64,000 nt of DNA, from assembly GCA_963921425.1 (NCBI GenBank), contig OY992838.1:2604001-2668000 (forward strand). The letters run 5' to 3'. Made by a program: the position numbers and the translations under genes. Numbering within the stretch: the stretch's first letter is position 1; every line of letters starts with the position of its first letter. The notes below the pieces were generated by a model. It worked only from the letters and a program-made list of their open reading frames with translations. It did not search any database and was not told the DNA's origin. The DNA comes from Dryas octopetala (Eukaryota > Streptophyta > Magnoliopsida > Rosales > Rosaceae). Positions 35,031-47,027 of this stretch are shown here, in pieces.

Positions 35031-38006
35031 AAATATGGTTTACTTTTGAGTCTATTTTGATGCTTGATCAGTTTTTCTTTTACTTGATCACGTCAAGAGA
35101 CAATAGATATTCCCTTTCTGTCGCTCGAAGCCACTTTGAAATTCTCTCCCCTCCTAAAACTTAACTTGGGTTCTTTCAAATTGATCAGCAGTGGATCACC
35201 TGTCTCTTCGCAAAAACTCAACCAGATAATTAAGCAGATTGATCCATTCAACTTTTGTACTTAACCTTCTTTTTTAATTAATAATATTTGTTTATTATTA
35301 AGCGATGATTTCTTTTCATTATTAACCATTTAAATAGTTAGTTTTGTACGTACCTAGTTAATAATGATTTCTTATTAACCATTTAAGTGGACATGACTGA
35401 TATTGATGATTAACCATTTTCATTTTTTAAAAAAATATCTTGCAGTAAAAGGTAATACTAAATATATTATATCTTAGTATCATTTTGTGTATCATCTCTT
35501 TAATAAAGGTGAGACTTATTATAATTTAGATTAGACATTATCAACAAGCTTCTATTGTTGATGTGTAGCACCACTTAGTTAGTATACGTTTCTCCTCATC
35601 TATAAACTAAAAAAATTATAATTAGTGCAAAACGAAACCCCATATAGCTAAAAGAAGAGAATAATATCTTATATGTATCTATTTAATTAAGCCAAATTAA
35701 CTAGAACGATGTGAAATATATTACTATTGTATTATAATGGATTAAGTGTCACAAAAATAAAAATATTATAGGACATGCACAGTGCTTGTAAAGGATAGGA
35801 GACAATGATTTAAGCCAAATTTGTTGATTTTAATAAAAGGTTAGCGTCCAAAGTAATCTAGCTAATTAAGAGAAAGAAGTAGTAGCTATCGTGATGGTTA
35901 TGATAGTGTTGGAATCTTGTGGCGCAACATAGAAAATAATGAGAAAAGAGGGCACTTGTTCCCACTACTTGAGTGGGCTTAATTGGGTGACGTACTTTCT
36001 ACTTAAAACCCTTTTAATATATGCTTCTCCTTTGGATTTAGATAAGCGAGAGCTACCACTAGCTTTACACATCACCCATCACCCACCCAACCCATATACC
36101 ATATACCATATTATATATATATATATATTTGATCAGGTGCGGATATCAAGTCTTTTACAATGGCCGAGTGCTCGCACATTCGCTCATCGATTGGTGCAAA
36201 TCCACACCTAAATGTGCCCGTAGAATACAAATATATATAACTATATAACCATACCTCTGCATATATTGTTTGTGCATGCATATTATATAGCCATATAGGC
36301 ACTAGAGACAGACCAAATCTTAAATCAGAGCTAGGACTGAGTCCTATATTGATGGCCTTGCCTCCTAGGTATTGCATTTTTGGACCCCCAACATAATGTT
36401 ATTATTATTCTCATACTTTCTAAAAGTTGTTTCTAAGATATTGCCAGTTTAATTAAATTATTAAATTTTATATTATTTATTCAATAAATTAAAATTATAC
36501 ACTATAAATTTTATTATTATTATTTATATCAAGTGATATTATCGCCACATATAATAATTTGTCATGAACCAAAACAAAATAAGAAATTGAGTTAAAATTA
36601 TTACATAAAACAGGTGCAGGACATAATTACATTTAAAAGAGTAGTATATTGCTAGCTTCAATGTAAAGACTAGTACTGGGAGTTAAGTCGTTTTCTTATA
36701 TATGCGCATATAAACCAGGACATTTACTGGGACCCTATATATTCAGAATTCAGATAGCATATCTTCCTTTTCACTATATATGTCTATATCATGCATATAT
36801 GATCATGTGGCACTATTACTATGAAATATATATGCATGATGGAACAAAAGCTTTTCACAATCTGCTCCCAAATGCACTATGCAGGTGGGATTCAAATTCA
36901 AAAGTATATTTGTTATTTCAATATTGAGCTAGCGAGGCTACATTTCTTCCAACTTGTAACAACATATTTCCCACTTTATGTTTTGGCCTTTGGCATTCCT
37001 GAAGATCAAGTGTTACTGTACCATATATAATGGAGGAGGCCAAGAGTCAACATCCATATATAATGGAGGAGGCCACATATTCCTTTTGGAAACTGAGTCT
37101 CTGAGTTGGGTACTACTCCAAATGCAAGTTACACACACAGTGAGTGTTACAGATTCATATTTTGAGTATCAACAATCCATATATATTCCACTTTTCTAGT
37201 TGAACAATTGGATATATATATTAGTATATTGCACACAACATGAAATAGAGGTTGGAATATGAAAATCAAATCTAGTTTAAGATATGATGATTTGGACTCA
37301 ACCTTATCAGATCATGCTGATATGACACTGCTTAGTGCCTTACTAATTACTATACAAGATTTTACATCTCCTCACAATTTTAATTTGTACCACTAAATGC
37401 TGCATGTTGCTTTGGCGGCCAATTTCTCTTACTCTATGTGAGCAAGATCCAATCACCTTTGATTGGGCCTTATGGTTCTTGTTGTTGGGCCAACCAACTG
37501 GTTCCACTTATGTAAGTGCCCCTTGGACTTTCATCATTGGGCCTAAAAAAGGAATCGCCTTCTGACTTTGAAAATAAGTTTGGGCCATATATTTCGGCCC
37601 ATATAGCTAGGGCTAGGATTGACCAACCAGTTAAGCAAGTTTTGGGCCAGGAAAAATCATTCGAACAAAATCGCGCCACGTCAGTTATAGAATGCGAAAT
37701 TACACAACATTTGCGGTCTGAGTGGCTAACACGATAGACTTCTCCTCTACGGTTTCTCTAGGCTTTCAACGAAACACTTGTCTTCACTGTTACGCGCCAT
37801 CTGTTCTCTCTCTCTCTCTCTCAAACAAACTCTCACTCTCTCTAAACCAAACCAGTCCTCTCTGCAAGAAGAAGCTAGATAGTCTACAATTTCCGATTAC
37901 TTGTGCTTCAGGCATTCGCTGAGAAACTAAATTGAAGAACTAAACTCAAAGAAACCCCAGAAAAAAGCGAAAGGGATTTGTGGAAAGTTGGAAACGCAAA
38001 TTTCAA

Positions 38007-41000
38007 ATGAGGACGGTCGTGTCGCGGTTGATCCATTCTAGATCATCAATTCCCAGGCTCTCGTATGCTTTTTGCTTTTTTTTTTTGGGAATCGATTCTT
38101 ATTTTCGTATACATGTTAATTTGGGCTTTGAATGTGATGCTTTTTCTCGGTCTTGATGTTTCTGTTTCCGAATATTATGTAATGCCATGTTTGGATGTCG
38201 AGAAAGAATGGGAAAATAATGAAAATTGTGAACCCTAAACAGAATGATTGGAACCTTAGATTCTTAGGCTTGATTTCTAAGTTCAGTTTTTGGGTTTTCT
38301 TGTCAAAATTTTATTTTATGAGGTCTTGCAGATAGTTTCCTATTTTCTGTCACAGGTTCTTCTACATTGTCGAATTTATTGGTGGAAAATGAAGAAAAAA
38401 GAATGCTGTGGGTGTTTTTTTTTTTTTTTTGGAAATTTTTTAATTTTTATTTTTCTTGTTTGGAATATGTTAGCTTCTGAAATCTAGTAGGCCTCTTAAA
38501 AATGATATTTTAAAGGATTATGTGTCTACATGTTAAATGGAACCCAACATAAATAACGTAGTGGAATTGCATTCTACATGTTCAACTACTTACATTGTTA
38601 GCCATGCTCTTTGGTCGTTGCACTGTTGAATTCTTCCTGAATTTCCATTTTATAATTTCAGATGAGTCAGTTTTATTTGTTTACTTAGAGTTATTGATGC
38701 ACTCTTGCCCAAATTTTCCAAAACAAATGTTCCAGTATGGATTTTGTTATCCTTTTCTTACTTTCTCATTTCTATAAATTTAGTATTCTGGCTGCACCCA
38801 GGAACGGGAGGTATCTCTCAACAGACTCTAATAAGGTTGATGAACCCTTCAAAGTTGAGGAAGCAGAGACTGTAAACGTCCCCCCTCCTCCAACAGATAA
38901 GGTATTATCATGTCGTGAAGACTCTGAAATTGCTATTTCATCATAATTTTTGTTGTATCAATTTTTGCACCATCATGTATTTTGACTTGTGTGCTTCTTA
39001 ATTCAGTTGCTTGTGTTGGGTGGAAATGGATTTGTTGGTTCGCATGTTGTTAGAGAAGCATTAGATCATGGTGTGCCTGTCGCTAGCCTTAGCAGGTATA
39101 ACACTTCTTGATATAATTGATGGTTGGTATCTGCATGGTTGTGAAGTTTCTTCACCTGTTGATGCTGAATAAAATAATTGATTGTTATATGGATAATCTG
39201 GTTCCAATATAAGAGTTGAATGTCCTCTGGCCAAATACACACACACCAATGCAGTGTTGAATGTCCAGTGATAAATTGCATTGGGGGTATATATGCTGTT
39301 TATATTGGAAAGCAAAGTAATAATATATGCTTAACTGCTAGTAGCAGGAATAAAGGACAGTATACTGTTTACCTGTCACTCCTTGCATGCATGACCAGTG
39401 TTGCTTGCCACAATTACACTTCTGAACTTGGGCAACTTTGGTTTCACTGTTAATAATTCTCAGAATTACTTGCTTGAGAACAATATTCTTCCTTTTTCCT
39501 AATTTCTTTTCCCGAAGATCTTTAACAACCATGATGCTTCTATAGATATATAATTAGTTATCTCATAAACCAACACAGATTAAGCATTAGATTAAAAAAA
39601 TAAAAAAAGAAAGAGGATTTGTAATTTGTTTCCTTAGTATAATTGGAGATTTTCCCATGGCCGACAAAGCCTCTTTTAAAGAACTTGGTTCTTTTTGGTG
39701 TATGGATGAAAATTTAAGCTCTTCATCACTTCATTGGTTATTTTGATTAGTTTGGACATTTCTGCTCTCATCATATGGTTGATTACTCTATTTTTCTTTA
39801 TTATGCATGCCATCTTACTTTTCATTCTTTCTTATTTCCTTCTCAGGTCTGGTAGGTCATCCTTACATGATTCATGGGCTAACAACGTGACCTGGCATCA
39901 AGGTTGCTTTCTTGCATAATATGTTTCTTGATTACCTCATTCTTCTCTGTAGTAATGCCTTCTAAACATTCTCTCCATTTCCAGGAAACCTTCTAACACC
40001 TGATTCATGGAAGGATGCTCTTGATGGTGTCACGTCTGTTGTATGTAGTCCCTTAATACTCTGTTCTACTTGATTCCCATTTTCCAATAAATAGCAAGAC
40101 ACATGCACACACTGGCGCGTTCTCTACCCCTGTGATCTGTAGTCCTTTTCCCCCACAGAACCTACTTTGTGGTTCAAAATGTGCTTATTATATAGTAGGA
40201 ATGAATCTCTTTCTCTCTCTCTCTCTCTCTCACATTCATTTATAGAGAATTTGATTTTGGAAAGTTTGTTGCTTTGCTTTCCCTGGCCAAGATGTTTGAT
40301 CTGTTTTGCTAATTAAGGTTTCTTGTCCTAGATATCATGTGTTGGTGGGTTTGGCTCCAATTCTTACATGTATAAGATTAATGGGACTGCTAACATCAAT
40401 GCAATTAGAGCTGCTTCTGAAAAAGGTATATATTGATATATATAAATCCTTTTTTTTTTTTTTTTTTTTTCTGTTTGCAACTTTTCTCTCAGTTTCGTTA
40501 CTTAGTTTTTGTTGAATCTCGCCTGCAGGTGTGAAAAGATTTGTTTATGTTTCTGCTGCTGATTTTGGTGTGGCAAAGTACTTACTGCGAGGATATTATG
40601 AGGGAAAGGTACCGTACTCAATGATAGCTACATATGTATTTTGTTCAAGTTTACTTGTATGTTACTTGGGCATGAAACTTCTTAATGCTTCAGAGCTCGT
40701 TTTTTAATAATTATTTGTCTTTTACTTGTGACCCTTTTCTTAATACGCTTCATTGTTTGCTGGGAGCCTTTTTTTAAAGTAAATTGGTATTGATAACAAG
40801 TAATATTAGTATATTAGTGTCACCAAATACCAGAAACATGCTTAGCTTCTGTTATCAATCATGATAATGCAACTGCATAGTCAGTTTTTATGGAAACTGG
40901 AAAATTTAGCATTATATGTGTGCTTGTAGTGCTTAATGTTTATCTAATTCTATCTAACACAAAACCTTTGGCGCATCTTGTTCAATCTAGAGAGCTGCTG

Positions 41001-41987
41001 AAACAGAGCTACTAACCCAATTCCCTTATGGAGGTGAGCTTTCTTACTCTGTCAGATGAGCTTCTTATACTTGGCAGTTCATTTTTTTGGATTTGGAGAT
41101 AAGATCTGAGAGGTTAATAAACCTTCCTGGAACTTTTGATTTAAATCTCAAACTGAATTTCCAATCTTCAGAAACCTGCCCGTAACTTTTTATCTGGCAA
41201 TTTCAATTTGTTAAATCTTACCCCTCTAATTTCAAGCAATATTTTCATAAAACATTAAAGTTCTATATTTCTTGAAGCTAAGTATGGGGAGGCTGAAGTA
41301 TTAGTTATATGGTTCATGTTTCTTTCAATAATGGACACTTATATTACATGACCTTTTCAGGAGTGATTTTGAGGCCTGGATTTATTTATGGAACTCGAAC
41401 CGTTGGGAGCATGAAGTTGCCTCTCGGTGTAATCGGTTCTCCAATGGAGATGGTAAAGTGCTCGATCTTCATTTGATCTATATTCTTATTCTGCATTGTT
41501 TCCCATTTATTCTGGAACCAGCAAGATAAAATAAGGTGATTTTTATGATTCACCTGAAATCCTGGCTTAGCAAGATTTTTACCCGAAAGGGGGACCTATT
41601 CTTTGCAAACATGTTATGAAATGTCCAGAAATTTTTCGTACTCATCTCTTTGAGCAAATTATCTGTGTTATTGATCATTTCTACTAGTCCCCAACAAAGT
41701 AATTTTATTGTTTCCTGAAAAAGTATTCTCAGGTTAAGAAATCTTAGGTTACCAACTGATTCAATTGAAGAAGAAAATATTAACTGATCATATTGAAATG
41801 GATGCAGGTACTTCAACACACAAAACCTCTGAACCAGCTGCCACTGGTTGGGCCTCTTTTTACTCCTCCTGTGAATGTTACTGCAGTGGCGAAGGTCGCA
41901 GTAAGAGCAGCTACTGATCCCGTCTTCCCTCCTGGGATTGTAGATGTCTATGGGATTCAACGTTATAGCCAGCAGAAGTCGAGATAG
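38007..41987 (+). CDS. Rossmann-fold NAD(P)-binding protein, probably mitochondrial
   Basis: The gene encodes an atypical short-chain dehydrogenase/NmrA-like protein of 281 residues. Exons: 38007-38062, 38802-38901, 39007-39095, 39847-39902, 39985-40040, 40332-40425, 40529-40608, 40991-41033, 41361-41452 and 41808-41987; all junctions are GT-AG and in frame. The N-terminus (MRTVVSRLIHSRSSIPRLS, then RYLSTDS) resembles a mitochondrial presequence. The dinucleotide-binding motif LLVLGGNGFVGSHVV (GxxGxxG at about 57-63) starts the Rossmann fold. RFVYVSAADFG and YYEGK (about 173-177) supply the strand-5 serine and a YxxxK pair. ILRPGFIYGTR follows. The substrate is unknown. Relatives include complex I NDUFA9-like and plant uncharacterised mitochondrial or plastid proteins. 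Upstream GGGCC motifs fit constitutive expression. Confidence 0.88.
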
Positions 41988-42786
41988 ATGTGTTGATCAA
42001 TCCCTTTCATTTTCCTATTTGTTTTGATCGTCGAGACTCTACAGAGTGTGTTATAAAGCTGTCATGGTTTTCTCGGCAAGATTTTATCTTGGTTCTTTCA
42101 ACTTTCTGATGCAATAATTAATACGTGCTTAAAGCACATATTTACTAGTTTCAATAATTCTTCCTCAGTTGATCATGTTGTTAATAGTTTGACTGGAAGA
42201 CGATGACACTTTTTCACCACTTGATGTATCAATGTACCATGGCCACTTGCAACCTGGGATTGAATTGTTAAGTGTGTTTCTCAAAGAGTACAATTTTAGT
42301 GAATAGGACCAATACAAATTGGTCTCGAGTTAGAAACTTAGAATTTCTCATCTTTGTTTTTTTTTTTTTTTTTTTTATTACCCACAAATCTCGGCCTCCT
42401 CCCACTGAAGAAAGACTAAATGACACCTTTCTTAATAAAGTTTGATAAGAAAATGATAATAATAAAGGGTGTATAAGATTGTCCCAGGGACTTTCTCGTC
42501 AAATTACATGTTGCAAACAACGTTTGTGAGTTTCAGTTGGGTCGACCGCTGTTTGGGCCGTTAGTATATAAGTCAACCGTAACTTTTTTATTCCTCAATG
42601 GGCCTTGTAAGTCCTCAAGCCCAACTCAAGCCCAACTGATTAGGTCAGTTTTGCTAGGGACAAATAACATAACGGGTGTAATTGGACTCGACCCGATTTG
42701 CAAAAACAAGTCAATAATCTGCAAAGCACAAAGTCACTGAGTGACAGACCAAGATTGAGTTTTGAAGAGAGAGAGAGGGAGAGAAG
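41988..42786. promoter_or_regulatory. 3' end of the Rossmann gene and TAF10 promoter
   Basis: The left half is 3' UTR and downstream sequence with a poly(T) tract (42358-42377). The right half (about 42530-42786) has GTTTGGGCCG, AATGGGCCTT and AGCCCAACT elements and no TATA box, as usual for general transcription-factor genes. Confidence 0.5.
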
Positions 42787-44870
42787 ATGAACCATAATAA
42801 CCAAAGCCAGAGCCAGCAGCAATCGAGCGAAGGCAGCAGGCATGACGATGACGCAGCCCTCTCCGAATTCCTTGCTTCCTTAATGGACTACACCCCCACT
42901 GTAATTATTTTCATTTTTATTTTATTTATCAATTTCATTCCCTTCAAATTCCGATCAAATCAGAAATCCTGATTTTTCTTTTTCTTTTAGATACCTGACG
43001 AGCTTGTGGAGCATTACTTGGCCAAAAGCGGCTTTCAATGTCCCGACGTTCGATTGTAGGTACTTCTTTTTTTTCTGTTAGGTTTTTTCGTTGCTATCAA
43101 TTTCAATTTTTGGGAGGATTAACATTAAGCTAAGCTAATCTGAACATTAGGGTTTGCTTTTAATCCACATTTTTCTTCTCTTCCTCTGGAAAAAAGATTG
43201 GTACTTTTAAATAAATTCATGCTCAACCATTTTCAAAGCGCCCGCATAGTGAAAAATTTATATTTATTTTAAATGATACACTTGTTAAAATGTGAATTGA
43301 AAAGTGAAACTAAGCAAATTTCAAGATTTGTAGCCTTTTTGAAGAATTCCATTAACATATTCAAATGTGCGAAGTCTTGTAATAGCCAAACTACTTTTGT
43401 TATATGCGTTTTTGCTTTTGTCATCTGGGTAAAGTTGTGTAGTCTCCTAAAGGATAGGCATTTAGCCGTAGGCAGAATCTGTTGCTGCTATGGGACTTCA
43501 CTCTTTCTATCTGGGATATTTCCCTTTTGTTCAGGGTGGTGTCACTCATATCTATCATCTACCCTGCTCTTTTACTTCTTGGCCTTATTGTAATTACCTG
43601 CTTCAAATTTGTGTTAAATGGTCACATGTTAAAGGAAAAAAAAGTTCATGTCATACAAGATCTTATTGATGATTCAAAGGTTGTGGGGTTTGACATGGAT
43701 TACAATAATTAATGTAGAACTTTTGGTATAACTTTCTTTTGAGCTGACAATTGGAAGATGTCATTAATTTGATTTTTTGTTTTTCTTAAAATCTGAATGG
43801 GATGTATTTCATTGCATATACTTGTATATTGAATTGATTTTCTTTACTCTATTCACAGAATTAGGCTGGTAGCTGTTGCCACCCAGAAGTTTGTTGCTGA
43901 GGTTGCAACTGATGCTCTTCAGTAAGCCACTGAATTCTTCTCTTCTTGCCTCATTACACAAGCTCACATGTGTAAAAATTAAATTCTTTTCTGAGTTAGG
44001 AATATGTGTCTGAATACCGTCAAATTTTCTATGCTTCAAATATTAGACAAGAAATATATAATCACACTCATAGGTTGTTGAACAAAAAATATTTAGTTAC
44101 TCTTTGGTTGTTGTACTTGGTAGTTAGCCAGTGCTTAAAAGAAAGTAAATAAAGTGGGGAAGATATTTATATGCTTATGCTCTAAACAGGCAATGCAAAG
44201 CACGACAGGCTGCAGTAGTCAAAGACAAAAGGGACAAACAGCCAAAGGTACTCCAGCCATTATTCTGGGGAGACATGTTTTTATATTCTGCCTGATTATG
44301 GCTTGTCCTAACTTTAATCTGGAAACAGGATAAGCGCCTTATATTGACGATGGAAGACCTGTCAAGGGCATTGCGTGAGGTAACCACTATACTCTTTCGG
44401 ATCACTTTAGCATGATGGCCAACTTTTCATGCGTCTCAATGTTACTATTTGTTTCCAAAAATAACTGGAGATGCTTAACATCTGCCTGCTGAATGTAAAA
44501 TGAGTCCTTGGTGTCTTCTAATTGAAGATTTTAGTTATGTCCTATTCTAGAATTTTGTTTGTTTGCATGAGAAGTCTTGGATCAGTGGAATCTTCAATGC
44601 TGGTAATGTTGTGGTCAGTTTTGGAATAACCAAAATTTTTCTGAATGGCCTGGTCTCTAATCTTGGTTTTCAGGAATCCATATACCTGTAATTTATGTGC
44701 AATTTCATACTGATTTTGTTTTTACATATTGTTGTTATGTTAAGTTTAGTTGAATTAATTTGCTCCTCTCGTTATTCTTAATTGAGCAGTATGGCGTCAA
44801 CGTGAAGCACCAAGAATATTTTGCCGACAGCCCCTCAACTGGGATGGATCCTGCATCAAGGGAGGAATGA
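42787..44870 (+). CDS. TAF10: TFIID subunit 10 (TAF10)
   Basis: TAF10 is a histone-fold subunit of TFIID and SAGA, needed for promoter recognition by RNA polymerase II. This copy encodes 143 residues. Exons: 42787-42900, 42991-43055, 43859-43921, 44190-44247, 44329-44379 and 44790-44870; introns are GT-AG and the frame closes exactly. The N-terminus is a short Gln/Ser-rich disordered stretch, followed by the TAF10 domain starting ALSEFLASLMDYTPTIPDEL, then YLAKSGF.CPD, RLIRLVAVATQKFVAEVA, LTMEDLSRALREYGVNVK and the C-terminal EYFADSPSTGMDPASREE. The domain is complete and the length is normal for plant TAF10. One junction offers an alternative: ending exon 2 three bases later would put TAG in frame, so 43055 is the only functional donor. 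Confidence 0.95.
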
Positions 44871-45407
44871 TTTGCAGTTGTGTTTCTGTAGTTCCATTTA
44901 CAGTCTGTGTGGTTATAACAATAATGCTAGATGACTAGGTGATACTTAATCACTCTTTCTTCTGCTTTATGTACTATTAATTTTTTTTAGACCCAAGATA
45001 TTCTTAATATGAAGTAGTTAACTTGTACATCCATGCTCACTCACTCTTTGATCTGTTTATTTCATTGTCATGTGAGGCAGACATATTGTAGTTGATTCTT
45101 CATCTTCTCTTACCACTGTTCCTCTGCTCGAAGAGATGATTGATCTACATGGTGATTCGTTTAGTAAATTGTCTTCCGGAAAGTTCTCTTTAGATTTTAT
45201 TTGACTAGAATTTACACCAACTTTTGTGGTAATTTGCATCTAGGGTTTGCGGGATCTGAACTTCCTTCTTTTACGGGAATGAAATTTTCATCTTTGAACG
45301 ATTTTCGACTTCTCAAATTTGACTTCAAATGATGAATAATCACCGCTTATCTATTGATGTAACTTTGGGGTTTTAAGAACTCACGATAAAAAATAAAAAA
45401 AATAAAA
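44871..45407. other. TAF10 3' UTR and spacer before the GLR array
   Basis: Non-coding. No gene is seen. Confidence 0.5.
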
Positions 45408-45837
45408 AACATATAGAGTGACGCTAACACTCTCTAACGAACGAAATATTTTATTCAGTGCAGCTTGACATCATCATTTGCCTCCACCATGTATAGCGAG
45501 ATGTGACATTTTTTAGTTCAAGTTTGGATTTCAAAGGTTTGACCATTGAAATAGATTATATATGAATGAAGAGAATAAGTTCCGTCTTCCACATCTATGG
45601 TTCAGTTGGTCGTTAATTAGTTATACATTTATACTCATATCTTGCTTCTGAAAAAGAATTCCTAGCTGTTAATCTTTTTTCGAAGAAGATATCGCTAAAT
45701 CGCACCTGTCATTTCCAAATTTAATAACTAGTCATTAAAAATAACAGAGAAGCTTTGAAGAGTTCAAAATATTGTAAACTACTAAACTCTTGGTTGTCAA
45801 GTGAATTATTAAACCCTTTTTATTATTAAAAATGATA

Positions 45838-46221
45838 GGGATTAATGCCAATTTAGTCTTTAGACTATTATAGTTGTATTAAATAACTTTTAATTTGAAA
45901 AATTTTGTCTTCAGACTTTTTCAATTTTGCTAATGAAGATTGTTCAGTCAATTTACATACTTTCCGTCCAAAGCTCAGATTGCATAGAACTATATGCCAA
46001 TCACGTGCTCTCCTTTTTTAGGGCAGAATGGTCACTTTAAACTATATCATAACTCCACTCGCATTTCAACCTTAGACATGTTCATTTAATTTCTATATAA
46101 ATTGACTGAATAATCTCAATTGGCAAAATTAAAAAAGTATGAGGACTAAATTTTTCAAATAAAAGTCTGAGAATTAAATTGATACAAATATAATAGTCTG
46201 GGACCAAATTGGCATTAATCC
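45838..46221. mobile_element. MULE-like MITE, present in the A flank only
   Basis: GGGATTAATGCCAATTTAGT and the inverted right end GGATTAATGCCAATTTGGTC form TIRs of at least 60 bp. The matching place in the C block (about 59320) lacks the element and reads AAATGATAAGCATGA, so this is an insertion. A repeat of ATGATA flanks it (45832-45837 and 46222-46227), so the duplication is short or eroded. The same family recurs at 56856-57209. Confidence 0.82.
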
Positions 46222-46959
46222 ATGATAAGCATGAATAATGAATGCAAGTGAAGAGTGAGTTGATCAGCCACTGAAAAGTCCCTTAATTGCTTTTTAGAAC
46301 TTGGTCATTTCTAGGCATGACTTGACTTCAATCATGCTTCAATTCTTCTTCAAATTCTGTGGAATCTGAGCGCTAGCTTCTCTCCAGATAAGTCCAGAGC
46401 TATTGCTTTAAGGTTTTAGGACTTAAATTTAATTACAAGATTTTGGGTTTCACAATCACCGAAATAACTTGGAAGCTAAGTATAGCTAGAGTCAGCTCTT
46501 CTCTGATCACATACTTTCAGAGTATATTATATGAAGGAATGTTATACCAATCATATAAGAAAATTATTTACATTTAGTATCAAAAGAAATCTCTTAACAT
46601 GTTTCATACCGCAATGCTTTTCTAGAAGCAAGCTCTTGGGGATTAAATTAAGAAAACAAATTGACATAATTATAATATTGTGTTTTGGGTCTTATGCTCC
46701 TTCAAATCTGCTGTACACAAAAACCTTCCCTTGGTATGCACTATACATATTAACTATTTTAATATCACAAATCATGTGTACTTTGATTTGGTCAAGGTAA
46801 ACGGAACTACAGCTTGCATAGGTTCTAACTAAAATACATTATGAAGGCTTCAATCACAATACGAAGAAATTGTTTCAAACAATATTTAATCATGTATTTT
46901 ATACAAAATTTTTGGGTCTGTTAGAATCAGAAATTCTGAGCCGGCCAGCTGGTGTTTCC

Positions 46960-46967
46960 TATATAAA
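46960..46967 (+). promoter_or_regulatory. TATA box of GLR gene A
   Basis: TATATAAA, about 68 bp before the start codon. It is in an identical position in gene C (62227-62234) and lies in the same context in gene B (52838-52845). Confidence 0.75.
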
Positions 46968-47027
46968 CTTACTTCCCAATGAATAACATAACATCATCAA
47001 TCCAATCTTGCAAAACATACATTAAAC

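Larger units (their letters stand above)
34071..38006. other. Intergenic, no gene supported; promoter of the Rossmann gene at the right end
   Basis: This is AT-rich sequence without a recognisable gene. Two micro-insertions (34676-34694 and 35009-35030), a short CT tract (34968-34986), an (AT)n tract (36113-36128) and a 33-bp-period tandem repeat (CCATATATAATGGAGGAGGC at 37021 and 37054) are present. From about 37450 the sequence is GC-richer, with several GGGCC/GGCCC motifs (TGGGCCAACC, TTGGGCCATA, TTGGGCCAGG) typical of promoters of housekeeping and organelle-protein genes. A CT tract at 37806-37822 is probably in the leader. Confidence 0.5.

Noticed and set aside
37708..37740. tRNA-like text (GCGGTCTGAGTGGCTAAC)
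   Set aside because: No acceptor stem or T-loop could be paired with it.
46531..46800. Open frame repeated at 61751-62191
   Set aside because: It is duplicated because the GLR promoter is duplicated. The two copies end differently and no family is recognisable.
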